From contig CAWZYM010000385.1 in the NCBI GenBank assembly GCA_963966185.1, positions 274,509 to 338,508 of the forward strand: DNA of 64,000 bases, in the 5' to 3' direction. Shown piece after piece: positions 11,831-24,605 of the stretch; position 1 is the first letter of the stretch; each line of letters begins with the position of its first letter. The notes beneath the pieces are model-generated. The model searched no databases. It saw only the letters and a program-made list of their open reading frames with translations, and was not told the origin of the DNA. Made by a program: the position numbers and the translations under genes. Source of the stretch: Rhabditoides inermis. Taxonomy: Eukaryota; Nematoda; Chromadorea; Rhabditida; Rhabditidae.

Positions 11831-13689
11831 GGGCGACTGCGGAAGGATTCTGCTCAGTATGACATCGGATCTCACGGATCGTATTATGATTTTACTCACT
11901 TGTTTGCATGAAAACACTTTGATTGTGTGTTTTCACTGGACTACTGGATTTCACTTGTCGCTTATAAGTGCTAATTGTATTGAATGAAATGGGATAAACA
12001 CACGTATACAATTGTAGTTTGTCATATGTGCATGCAAATAGGGGCCCGCGGACCGGTCGGTCCAGCCTTGGCCTTTCCCACACCGAACGTGTTGCTTATA
12101 CAATCGGTATGAGAGAGATTCATTTCCAAGCGATTGTGCCGGGATTTTTGGGAAACGCTGGGATATCCAAACAAAATGGGGAAAATCGGGAAGGGCGGTG
12201 TTGTGCAAGAAGTGAGATGGTTGCGCGATATCCACTAGCCGATATTCTCGCGAGAAGCGCCGCGAAACGGGTTCGAAGGTCCGACCTGTCTCCCTCTCCT
12301 CCACCACAATGCTCTCTCACAACACTCTAGCCTCCAAGTCCTAAACAGTTGCTTCGAAAAAACTGCCAAACTGTGATTGTGATTGGTGGGCATCGTATAA
12401 TCACTTTTGCATGTGGCAGGGAAATGGCTGATGATTTGGGTTCGACCGTTCGAAAACCAGTATGGCTGATATAAGAAAAGAGGAATATGTGAGGATAAGG
12501 ATTAAGGAATCAGGAAACGCCTTGTTTGCATTACTTATAGGGTTTTTTCGCGTTGCGCTAGAAAGGCATTACTGATTGTAAGTTTGTAAGATGGGCGATA
12601 TCTTAGCCTATGTCATATGTTATTATCCGAAGATTTGAATCATGCAATTGAAAACATTGACCTTTAAAAAATTATTTAGAGAGATAAAATTCTGGATCTT
12701 AAACTTGTTACATTGTTCCATTGTGTCTGCGACGTGGAGATTGATAAGGCTGATTTGTGGGATGGGAGAAAAACTGGGATATGGCAGGATATGACACAAT
12801 CAACTGGTATGGATGAAAGGGATACCATATTCAGAAGAAAGTTGAATAAACTTTAATACAGAACATTTACATTCCGTGTTAGTCATGACAATGTAATGTA
12901 AAGACAATGTGTAGTTTTTGCAACATCTGCAGAGTTTACACGCGCATCAACTAAATTTCAGTACGCATCAATTCGCAATCGAAAGTGAATGTGGATTGTG
13001 TGAGAAATCAGGTCCTTTTGCGAGTTTGAAACTCCGTCCGAAAGAAGTCTGGTAGGCTTATTCGAGGGAGTGTGATCAGAGAAGAGGATGCAGACAGCGA
13101 GTGGCGAGAGACCAGACAGACAGGGTCGGGAGCGTGCAGACACGCAGATCCGGCTCGTTATAAGCGGCAGAAGTACGCCCGCCCACTCAGCATTATCCTT
13201 CGTCATTGTCCGCGGACAGACGGTCACATGCCAAACCGCGCCCCTCTGACCACGCCCACTTGAGTGGAGGGGCTACTCGAGTATATCAGAGTGGGCGGAT
13301 ATGTCTAGTGGTGCTGTAATGGTAACCAGTTTTCTCGCCGCTTTCACATCCGATGTCATTGTTGCAACCGCCTGTCTTTCTTTCATCCCCCTAATTTCCT
13401 CCCCCGCATCGCATTTCGATTAAATCTAGGCCGTAAATGTTCGCTTCATCTCCTTTTTCATGTTTAGTGGATCGGATGTAGGTTTACGATCCCCCACGAT
13501 TTCCCGTTACGATTTGTGTTGAAAAGTGAAAGGCGGCGAGGCCTGATAGCACGCAGACTTCACAAATGTCACACTCATTCGCGGATGATTGTTCCGTATT
13601 CCTTGTATTCCTTGATCAACCAGTTTGTCGAGAGTGACGAATTAGGCCAATGTCAAAATATTGATTATTATAAAAGTACAGTGTTCAGA
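11831..13689. other. Intergenic region upstream of the ground-like gene
   Basis: No convincing exon is seen on either strand in this 1.86 kb. It holds aataaa at about 12843 (possible 3' end signal) and a perfect 12-bp palindrome ttctcgcgagaa at 12245-12256. A GC-richer stretch at 13070-13265, closer to the next gene, is a reasonable place for its promoter. The only open frames are about 100 codons or less and have no splice-consistent continuation. Confidence 0.5.
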
Positions 13690-14694
13690 ATGCTTCGGTT
13701 ATCCCTCCTTGCCCTCGTTCCCCTCTCCTCTGCCCTGTTCTTCAACCTGGGAGGCGGCGGAGGCGGCGGCTGTGGCTGCCAGCCCGCCTGCGCCCCCGCA
13801 CCCGCGCCCGTCTGTCAACCCGCACCCGGTGAGGGCCACTTGACAAGGCAGTACATTCTATTCTCACATGCTATGTTGTTGCAGCTCCTGTGTGTCCTCC
13901 TCAGCCGTCGTGCGGTGGCGGATACGGAGGCGGCGGCTACTCGTCCGGCGGATATGGAGGAGGATACGCGCAGCAGTCGTACTCGAGCGGAGGCAGCTAC
14001 GCGCAGGCGCCCGCCCAGTCGTACGTGCAGGCGCCCCAGCAGAGCTACCAGCCGAGCTACGCCGCGCCCCAACCCAGCTACTCCGCGCCCCAGCAGGGAT
14101 ACGCACAGGTCAGAAAACAGTAAACAGAAATCGAACAGGTAGCCTCAATGGTACAGTAAAGAGTGCAAGCTCTGCAGTCGTTTCTTACCATGTGTACTAG
14201 TAGTACTGTGTTGTAGCCGTCTGTGGGTGGCTACCAGCAGGGCTCGTCGTATGGAGTGGCTCCGCAGCCGTCTGTCGGGGGAGGAGGATACTCGGCCCCC
14301 TCCGGAGGATACGCCCAGCCTGCCGCGCCCGCTGTGAGTCCCCCTCCCCTTCTCTCCCCTAGTCCGGCATCAATCCTTCCATTTCAGCAGGGTGGCTCTT
14401 CCTACCAGGAGCAGTCCAACTACCAGCCGCAGCCTGCCGGATACGCCAGCCAGCAGGGAGTGAGTCGGGGTTACTGTAGTGTGAATTGGAATACGGTATG
14501 GAATTGTGGCATATGCATCGCGCTGTTTCAGCCGGCCCCGGTTGCCGTTGCCCAGCAGGGAGGATACTCCAACGGACCCGCCCCCGCCCAAGGAGCCTAT
14601 GTGAGTATACGGTACTTTGACGGTACGTGGGATACGAGATACGATAGTTGAGTACTATTCTCTGATCATATGATCATCTGGTTGACCAGAGATA

Positions 14695-14736
<42 letters not shown>

Positions 14737-15995
14737 GTCTGACTAACACCGCAAGTTTCGTGTTTCGATGCATACGAATGGGATACATGAGATCACCCGA
14801 CCGCGCCTTTCTCGAATTAGCATCCCGGGTAGCTAGATTACGCGATAGCTATAGCTGCCCCTTCCGCGTTTCCATCTCTCTCTCTCTCTCTTCCTCCCTT
14901 TTCCTCTCCCCCCCCTCTCTCCTAAGATCATGGAACGAGTTTGCTGCTCTCTCACTGATTGAATAATGCGCGGGTTGAGCAAGATATGCGCAAAAAACTG
15001 TCCTGACCAGTGCATTAGGCTAGCCATTAGAACACTAGTCTACCATATAATTTATGCACATCGATGCGAGGGAAAGAAAAGATAGTGGGAAGTGTGTACA
15101 TAGAATACGAACAGGTATGACACATAGGTTACGCTATTCATTATATACATGTGAGAAAAACAGACCAAGTGTGATTGCAGCACGAGCCGGCTGCTGCTGC
15201 CAAGGTGGTGGAGGTAGTGGAGGAGGAGACGACTGTGGAGGAGAAGCAGGAGAAGGAGGAGAACAAGGTAGAGCTGACACTAGAGGGAGGGAGAGATGGT
15301 GGACGTTCAGGAGGTTCCGGAGAAACTGGAGACGTCTGTGGTGGTGACCGAGTCGAAGACGGACGCGCCGTCGACCGTCGTGTCCGGATCCACCGTCGCC
15401 CCCACTCCCGCTGGAACAGAGGAGGTGAGGCGGGATTCATATCAGATGTCCACAGTATTTTCAACACCAGCAAAACCCGAATATACATAAAAGATAGTGT
15501 CAATCATACAAATAGGAGAATATTCCTTGAATCTACTTGTTTCTCTATTAGGAGGAGACTGGAGAGGAGCGTGTGGTTGACATCGCCACCCTCAAGCTCT
15601 CCAACGACCCCCTCTGCAACTCGGACGACCTCCGCGCCCTAATGGTCGAGGTACGCCCACTCTGGCCACGCCCCTCTAGCCCCGCCCCTTGCAGAACATG
15701 GACGACAACCTGAACAGCTCGAAGAGGCTCATCCAGCTGGCTGCCGAGGCGCAGTTCGGTGGACGATTCGACGTCATCTGCGCCAACGGAGACTTCAGGT
15801 AGCCATATCACACGCATACAGTTACGATAGCCATGATTGTTTTGTAATTCAAAACAGCTACTGCATATTGGAGTACTAAAGGGAATAATACACTGAACTA
15901 AAAAAAATCTCGTTTACAGCTACGTGACGAACACTGAGCTGTACTGCCAGGAGACGAAGGGAGACGTGAGCTGCTACACATACAGGCAGTTGTAA
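13690..15995 (+). CDS. Secreted ground-like (GRL) domain protein, hedgehog-related family
   Basis: Ten exons fit phase perfectly: 13690-13828, 13885-14108, 14217-14333, 14388-14459, 14532-14600, 15181-15267, 15311-15424, 15552-15650, 15695-15798 and 15920-15995. They total 366 codons. A hydrophobic N-terminus (MLRLSLLALVPLSSALFF) is a signal peptide. It is followed by a Gly/Cys/Pro-rich segment, then a long low-complexity region of Gly, Tyr, Ser, Gln, Ala and Pro (GGYSSGGYGGGYAQQSY and similar), then an acidic linker encoded at 15181-15424. The C-terminal 80 residues form a ground-like domain with the expected four cysteines (LCNSDD, DVICANGDF, LYCQETKG, VSCYTYRQL). Ground-like proteins are nematode-specific extracellular proteins related to the hedgehog-like families and are generally linked to cuticle and epithelial matrix. 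The exact function here is inferred only. A cag acceptor lies just before the ATG. Confidence 0.93.
14696..14733. repeat. GA microsatellite in intron of the ground-like gene
   Basis: This is a pure GA run within the 580-bp intron 14601-15180. A short CT run follows at about 14874-14892. Confidence 0.9.
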
Positions 15996-16606
15996 GCCCC
16001 GCCCACTCTCACCCCGCCTCCGTCACAGGCTCACAGGCAGAGTCACTCACACTCCACTCCTCACAATGTCCCCGGGACAGTGCAATACGACACCAACTAC
16101 ACTTTACTCTCCCTTCCCCCATTCTCACCCACCCGCCTCCAAAGTCCCCCAACGTCTTTCCCCTTTCAGAGTCTATTCTCATAATTTATTACTAATATGT
16201 ATTTATTAATTTATTGTGTGATGTGTGTAATATATGTGTGTGCTATTGAAGCGTTTGAAAGAGAACGCAAAAGAGAAAATAAATATTTCCTACAATAATC
16301 TCCAACATCCCAGTTTCTCCTATTGAACGCACTCACACAATAAACTTTTCATTGATAACAAAAACCAACAACACGCGAATAACAAATCGAATAAGAAAAA
16401 GTATGACCACCCTGCTGAAATAAATAAACGTAGCCTAACAGATAAAGATGGGCATACGTTAATAGTGGAGTGGAGACACGATTAATATAAGACACACCGA
16501 GAGGCGGAAAACTGGGGGGAAAGGGAATAAATGGTACAAGAGGTCGAGAGGTCTCAAAGCAGCTTTGGAAACGAGGGGAAAGGGAGGTGGCAGAGAGTGT
16601 GAGTAC
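15996..16606. other. Convergent 3' ends
   Basis: This holds the 3' UTR of the ground-like gene, with aataaa at about 16279, facing the 3' end of the minus-strand gene that stops at 16607. A minus-strand acceptor-like tract (ccccccag) at about 16515 could add an alternative last exon to that gene. Nothing else is recognised. Confidence 0.5.
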
Positions 16607-19142
16607 TCACACGGGGATCATGGCGTCCTCGTCGGTGAGACCGTTCTTCGCGAGCACCTCCTGCCATCGACTGAGACCCGCCGGCTCCGGCAGCGAAGGG
16701 TCCTTCTGACGGGCACTCAGCTACAACCATCACAACTTCAAGTTCAAGTTCAAGTTCAAGTGTTTATCCGGAATCGTTATAGCTGAATATGACAATCACA
16801 ATCACCATTATAGGATAGGAAGCATACAGTGGGCCAAGATCTTATGGGCTAACGCCGGGGGAAAGACAGTTGGGCAGACGAGGTTAGTGGCGGAAGACGA
16901 TTCTTGATCGATAATTCTCCGATACTTGATCGATATTCTTTCCATAGACCATTAGAGTGCCATTGTTGATGTGGACAGCGCCGGAGACTCCTTTGCTTTG
17001 CACATAGTATCTCCTCGCGCCTGAACTGCTTCCACATGAGCTACTTCCCGCCGGCTCAATGGTTGTCTTGGGAAGGATTCTTGTCGATGCGCCTGGCGGC
17101 GGCGGGGAAAAATGAAGACCCGACCGCACGCCGCGGGGAAAAGAAGAAGAATAAAGAAGAAGAATCTAATGAATATCACAACTTACAACCACATAAACCA
17201 ATATCAATATCAAATATTTAAGTCATAAAATGTTCGAGGGGAGAGAGATACCCACATACCATGTCGTAATACTTGGTGATCGACTCGGAGTACTCTGTCT
17301 TCAGATGGATGTAGAGGCGGTGGCGCTCCAGTCTGAACATGCTTCATTTACACGGGCTAGTTAAACTAACACCAGCCGACACAATCAGTCCGCTTTCTGT
17401 ATCACTGTGCGAGCACCGACTTCTGTTCCTTCTCAGCCATGAGACGAGACACGCCAGGGGTAGCACGCTCCGCCAGGATGCGCTGAAACACAGGTTTCAA
17501 GTGCACAATCAATACATACAACGAAAGTTATTGATTGATTGATACTTGATCGAGCTAATGTAACAAGACAGAAGGTTGCGTGTGCCCACCATCCTTCTCC
17601 ACTCTTCGACCGCGCTGGGGAGAGTCTCGTCAGCCGGGCAGAGTCCATACTGCCGCAGGGCCTTTTCAAACGACGGCAGGTCCGGAGCAGACGGACCACG
17701 TGTCGCGTAGTACTGCAACGAGAAGATGAAACCCAATCTCACGTCATAACATTGCGAATCAGTCACTCCGTGATATTCACCTACTGACACGCTTACTGTG
17801 AAACGAACTATCTTAATTGATAAACTAAAACGAAAAATCGTAAGGGAGAACAAACAAAAAATGTAATCAAATAAATAAATAAATAACACGCTTACCTGTG
17901 TGTAGTCGCGCTTGAGGCAGTGGTAGCGCTCCCATTCGTAGACCTTACTGGTGAAAATACGGACGAGCCACGCCTGAACAGACTAACCATTGTACACAAT
18001 TCAAACTCATTCAACCGGTCTTCATTACAGTCGCGAATGAAACGGAATGAAAACTTGCCTTAGAGGGGTCGGTGGATTCCCACAGTGGCGGCGGGGTCAT
18101 GGTCTCCAGCTCGCGACGAAACGCACAGAACCCCTCGTCCTTCCTGAATTAACATTTTGTTTTATATAAGTTATCAATAATTTATGTCAACAATATAACA
18201 TGTATATTCTCACTCGCTGCCGAGACTGGCTCGCTTGAAGAGCCGCACTGGCAGGGCGGAGGCGTCGTTGCTGGACGGAGGATCGAGCTGCTCGAAGCAA
18301 TTATGCATCACCAAACTGCAATATAACATGTTTACACAAAAACAAAAGAACTACCAACCTCCTATTGTTGACTGTGGTGGTAGGAGGCTGGGAGGAGAGT
18401 GGCGACTGATCGGGAGAGTCCAGGGGAACGAGAGGCGAGGCAGTCTAGAACAACAAGCACATATACGCAACATGTCCCCCCTGTCCCTCCATTCCTAACA
18501 ACCAAGTTGGAGCGAGGTTACGTCGAATGGGAAATCAGATATGCTGTTTCCCAGATCAGCAGCAGAATCAGCGTCCTCACCGATTGTTCATCGCCGGCCC
18601 CGACCTCGTCAGGCAGCCCGAACTCATCCACTTGGAGGTAGTTGATGGGCTGCAAGTTGAACGTATACGAATAAACGTATTCTATACATACACGTTTCTC
18701 TAAACAGTACTATCGGAGATCTTAACTGTCTCCACTGAACGGAACTATCATCGATCATTGATCAACATGTGTATTGTGACGATGGCGTCGGGTGGGCCCT
18801 GGGAGACTGACCGTCTTGTGCCTTAGGCGGACCGATTGACGCACAGGAGTCTCGAACACACTGCAATAGCCACGAATTACTAGGAATTACAAGCAACTAG
18901 GATGTGTATGAACCGGATGCCCGATGCCGTTATGTTTTCTGGTTAGACATTCGAGCTAATATTAGTTAGGATTTAAAAAAAAATCAATTGAAAATTAACA
19001 TTCTGATATCATTCAACTACACCTGCGAGCATCCTCTGTGCAACACCCACTTGTTGTTGAAGGAGGTTTGTGCGGAGCTGTTGTCGCTGAAGGTACCGGC
19101 GTCGCCTGCACTGCCCTCAGAAGGACGAGTTGAACGACCCAT
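16607..19142 (-). CDS. Gene 4: uncharacterised protein, complete copy
   Basis: I do not recognise the family. Reading from ATG at 19142, the exons are 19051-19142, 18812-18860, 18581-18649 and 18359-18444, followed by seven more near 18320-18210, 18145-18059, 17960-17896, 17715-17590, 17484-17410, 17335-17262 and 16724-16607 (TGA). Phases agree throughout. The protein is roughly 340 residues, polar at the N-terminus (MGRSTRPSEGSAGDAGT) and helical, rich in W, Y, E, R and K from the middle onward (VYEWERYHCLKRDY, SESITKYYDM). No signal peptide or membrane span is visible. One intron uses a GC donor (AAG|gcaagt at 18057-18058). The left boundary of the 12.4-kb triplication falls in intron 3 (18445-18580), so only exons 1-3 are present in the other units. 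The minus-strand neighbour upstream is a receptor guanylate cyclase. Confidence 0.75.
16736..16872 (+). repeat. Dispersed repeat B, copy 2, with aagttc hexamer run
   Basis: Tandem hexamers (cttcaagttcaagttcaag) at 16736-16760 are followed by a block at 16764-16872 similar to 5110-5206. A simple-sequence run next to a conserved about 100-bp body is typical of a short interspersed element end. It lies in the intron before the last exon of gene 4. Confidence 0.6.
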
Positions 19143-20627
19143 GTGGAACAACTACAAGTGGGATGATAAATATATATAATAAACAAACATATGGGGTAAG
19201 GCGGAAAAGAACTAGTGGAAATATGGATATTTCGAAGTCAAGAAAGGATAATGTATAGCAATCATCAACATGTATTCAAAAAAGTCTATTAATACCACGG
19301 ATATAATTTGCAGACATCATAAAAGAAAATAGCGAACACTGCACTTGGCATGTCGGCTGCAGTTGTCCATCCACACATTGAAATTTGCTGGCGGCAGTAG
19401 CGCGACCAGGGGCGGGGCAAGTGGCAAAGTGTGCACGTTCTCACCGCCTGTGGCATCCCAACTCCGACAACACCTTCGATAGAAGACTATGGAGTCATCA
19501 TTGCAATTCAAACGTGCTGTGGAGTAGTCTAACAAATCTCAGCTCTTTAAAGGAGAGGTGCACGGAATAATGACATGAAGTCGACATAGTCAATATTGAT
19601 ATGGCGATCAAAGTGAAACCAAAATTAAAATTACATCATTTAATATATAATATTATTCTGAGAGATAGTTCGCCAGATTACGGTAGAAAATCGATCTACT
19701 CTCTAGTCGCATTCGATCTACCTTCTAGTCGTGAGGAGACCCAAGCGCGCGCTTTCAAACGATAATATCGATCAAAGAAGCCGGCATGCGAATCAAAGAG
19801 GCCGCGGCACACTCGAGCCTTCCCCGCGCTGTCTGACCTCTCTCGCTCGCGACTGAGTTTCGCCAACTGACCCCGGCTGGCAATAACAGAAACTATCCAC
19901 CAGGCGGCGACTATAAATTTGATATAAAATGAAATGGCATTTTGAAAATCAGGCAATGCGTCAGTACTTCGTGGTGTAGTACAAACTTGGCACGAGTTTC
20001 CAATGGGAATTAATTTTCAAAATTGGTCCCGCCACGAATAACTGACGTTATGTATCATCTTTTTTGACGTGTGATAGCAGCTGATCATTTCATTTCATCA
20101 CTCCGTGCTCCTCTCCTTTAACCTCTCAGCTCTGCTCGTAAACGAGTGTCACTATGGGCAGGGCGAGGCAAGTGGCAAGAGCTCTGTTGCCAGTAGCCAC
20201 ACATCTTACCGATCCGATAAGCGAGAATGGACAGAACGGAAATAATAGAAAACTGACACACATTGAGAACTGATTCCACTATGCCTTCAATACGATCTTT
20301 GGAAGACGGACACAAAAAACAACATCTAGAACAAGACAACATCTAGAATAAGCAATTATACTATAAAATATTGTATACTGCATTTCAGTACACCAACAAG
20401 TTTTTTTTAAAGGTTTTTTTATGCGAAAAGTAACGAACGAACGGTATGACACCAATAATCGAGACACGAAAAATGGCAAATCGTTTTTGATCGTCGAGTC
20501 CTTTTTTCACACACGCTTCGTGGTGAACTGATCCGCGATGTTGACAATCAGAGACGGCGAGGTTCGACAAAGGTTCACAAAATCGCTTGGCGAGTACTTT
20601 TTATATTGAAATGAATAAATATCATAG
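19143..20627. other. Intergenic region between cyclase 3' end and gene 4 start (unit 1)
   Basis: No convincing exon was found in these 1.5 kb. It must contain the 3' UTR of the cyclase and the promoter of gene 4. The equivalent stretches in the other units are 31571-33055 and 43987-45471, so the gene 4 promoter is also triplicated. Confidence 0.5.
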
Positions 20628-20940
20628 TTATAAATATTCTGACTCTTCTCCACCTACTAGTAGCCAGAACGTTTCCATAGCTCCTTTTCCCTGAAATGTT
20701 GTATTGATTTGTGGCTATTCCTGAAACTTGAATTTGAATTTTACCTTTATGAGCACTTCTCCCCTTGATTCCGTTCTGTATCCTCCAATCACATTTGTGA
20801 GAAAATGGTTAGCTTCCGCTGATAGATGGATCATTCCCGCTGAAATAAGGAACTGTGAAGTAAGTTCGACAACGGTGTCACCCGAAATTGGGAGCACTAA
20901 CATTCCATCACTAGGCGAAATTCAAACATACGCGTGAGTT

Positions 20941-21024
<84 letters not shown>

Positions 21025-21524
21025 TAGGTGCATATGACTACGGTCAGTAATTGTGAACACTTACGTTTTCCGTTGCTTTCCATGCGACTGGCGGTGTTTA
21101 CAGTATCCCCGAAGAGACAGTATCTAGGCATTGTCAATCCAACCACTCCAGTCACGACTGAACCAGTGTGCATCCCCACTCGAATGTTCACTCTTTGCTG
21201 CGGCAAATGGGGAATCCGGAACAACTGAAAACAATGTGCACTTGTTGTTTATTGTTTACTTGTTTACAATCTCACTTTGATAGCTCTCAGCATTCCCATT
21301 GCCATTTCTGCGATTTCCTTGGCATGTGAATTTCCATTTCTATGTGGAAGACCGGAAACACACAGGTAGCCATCGCCTATTGTCTCCACCTGAATATAAT
21401 CAAATGCAATTATTCTGGATTGGAAATACAAACCTTGTACACATCATGTTGTTCTATGATGGAATCGAAGGTTGTGTAAAGATCATTCAACAATGTGACA
21501 ACCTGAATGATATGTTTCACAAGT

Positions 21525-21583
<59 letters not shown>

Positions 21584-22637
21584 ACTCACCTGCAGCGGAG
21601 TGCATTTGCTTGCGAGTGTTGTGAAGGAAACAACATCGGAGAAGAACACAGTGACAGAATCGAATGATTCTGGCTGCACCGATTCACCCACTTTCAATTT
21701 GTCAGCCACTTGCCTGACAATAGATTGGGTAAATATCAAACCAAACACATCACTCACTTGGGAAGCATTCGATACAGCAGAATGTCGCTCTTCTTCTTTT
21801 CTTCCACCAACTCTTTCATTCTCGATTCCACTTCTTCCTCCAAGTTTCCAGCATACTGTTCCAATACTTTGAAGACGTGGTCCATCAGATTTGTCGATCT
21901 AATCGGCAATTAATGATCATCATCAATGTGACTATGATTACAGTAGGTGGGCAAATCAGTTGCCGCCAGTAGAGAGCGCAGAGTGAACAGAGTGCGAGGC
22001 GGCAAAAGTCGATAGACATGCGAGAGCACGCGAAAAAAATATCACATTCAAACTTTCGCGCGCGCGCAATTTTCAAATGCGGGACGGACGAGCGGAGTGG
22101 TGGCGGAACTACATATTCCCTGGACTGTACTTACCTCCAGTGATTTAGTGACTTCAGGAGAGTTCTGATTTGATCGATATTCGGGCGTTGTTCAACATTT
22201 TCCGACCAGCAATCTCGAATCAAAAGATTCTGTAAAGGTTTGCCAATAACAGTTTGTTCGAAAAAGTTGGTGAATGTTGCATGCACACACGTACGAGAGA
22301 AGAGTGGTTGTCATCCGAAGGCTCTCCTGTTTCCAGAGAAGGCCGCAGTTCCCCCTTTCCCTGTGATCCACGTTTCAGACGATACATCAATTCTAAAAAA
22401 GTATAGTTATGTTTTTTATTATGTACTTACTGACAAGGTATGTATGTAAGATCTATAAAGTGCATACCTTCAACATCGTATGTCTGATTGTCCAAATCCC
22501 ACGCTGATTTTCTTGTGATGATTTGAGAGCATACAATAGCGAAAGAGTAGATATCTCCCGGTTTTGTGCCGATAGTGGAACCTTCTCGAATCAATTCAGG
22601 AGCCACCCACAGTAGATCTGAATACGACATTTCATAC

Positions 22638-22676
<39 letters not shown>

Positions 22677-23931
22677 ATATGGTCGCAAACTCACCGTTGA
22701 TCTCCCTCTTTTCTGCTACTTTGACGAAATCCATTCCATAGAAGGCTATTTTGAGTTGCCATCTGTCGTCTATGAGTATAGTATCCGATGATATCCAACC
22801 ATGTGCTCCCAACTTCGAATGAATGTAGTGAACTCCTTCTGCCATATCTCGAATCAAGGAAAACTTGAAGAATCCATCCATTTGCACGGATGACTTCTCA
22901 ATCACATCCTAAAATACGTAGTAATTTCACAGTTATCATGTGAGATGTGAAACGTACAGTGATTGTCCCGCGGGCGCAGAATCTCCACAGTGTCAGCCAT
23001 TGGGGGCCATCGAAACACAGGCCAATGAACTTGTTCACGTTGTCGTGGTCCAAGGAACGCAACTGAAAGCATTACTATATGAACATATGAACAAAAAACA
23101 ACAACGTGTCCATACCGTTCTCAAATGCGCAGCTTGATCCCTCGAAATCTGTATCCGAGTGACATGCTTCCTAGCGAAATAAACTTCTTTCTGTAAACAA
23201 GATGTTATCTACAGTACCCTACACCAGCTCACATCATATACATAGTAGGCAATGGTGTCTGTCTCCCTCTGTGTCGATTCGAGGGTCATGCGAGTGGATG
23301 TGGTGTGATTGGACTGCAGAGAACGCGCAGAGGCCGTGGTCGACTGAAACATGCAGTGTTCACTGGCAGTGACGCTAGAATTGAACCTTGGTACTGGGAC
23401 TGGAGAGTTGCTGGAAGGGAATCTGCCACAGCTGGTTGGCACGCTCTTCCTCCGCTTGCTTCATTCTGATATTGAGTATTTTAGATCTATTTTCATGGTT
23501 CTTTGACTACCTGTATATGTATACAACGCTGGCGATGACGGCTACAATGACGAGTAGAGCGACGCAGACGGCTCCGATCAGGACACCCAGGTACTGGTCC
23601 GTGAACGAAAGCGGACACTCCTTAAAGAAACACCATGAACAGAAAGTATCGAGTATCAATAAAAACATTTCCGTATTCCGCCGTATGAAAAATATAGTTA
23701 TATCGTTTTCCTTGATAAATTAATGATGAACAGTTATGAATAGGAACTACAGAGAATCGATCAACCGCTACTGCATACCATTCCACTGAAGCCGCATCGG
23801 GGTCTGTTGAGGGGCGCAATGCCTCCATATTGGACCCACATCTCGGACACATCAGAGTATTGCGGCTCCCACGACTGGAAGAGGAGTTGAGAGAGAGAAG
23901 AAAGGAAGAGAGGAGAAAGGAAAGTCAGAGG

Positions 23932-23985
<54 letters not shown>

Positions 23986-24526
23986 GGGGAGAGAGAGAGA
24001 GAGGGGGAGGGGGAGAGAGGGGGGGAGAGATCCGCGCACCACCACAACCGCTTCCGATCCGTTCCCTCTTTCGCTGGTGACACCTATGCCGCTTGCATCC
24101 TGAATTTATAAACTCATTTCTTCTGTCCATCAACTAGTCAGAAATACCTGGTTAGATTGTGACTTGATGATAGTTTTCTGGGAGCCGTTGGAATCTGACA
24201 AAACATAATTACTTCGTAGAGATTTCGTGTAGAGAGAAAAGAGAAGAAAGAGATGAGAGGGAAGAAGAAAAGTGAGATTTTCTAACCGATTATGTAGAGG
24301 CAGAATAGCGGGTCTCTCGTGCCGTTCTTGTTGATTGTCACCTTGCCAGTGTAACCTGAATTAATTGAAAAGTATGTTGATCAAAAGGCTATTGCGCCTA
24401 TAGTCAGTTCCTACCGTGGAACTCTCCCAGCGCATGGTCGACGATAGCTGTGCCGTCCAGATGACCACGAGGTGCCAGCGCCAGAGACGGGTGCGCCTGA
24501 GAGCCAATCTCTCTCTCCCCACTCTT

Positions 24527-24605
<79 letters not shown>

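Noticed and set aside
11951..12330. Open frames of about 100-118 codons on both strands
   Set aside because: There is no splice-consistent continuation, domain or repeat-free composition to support coding.
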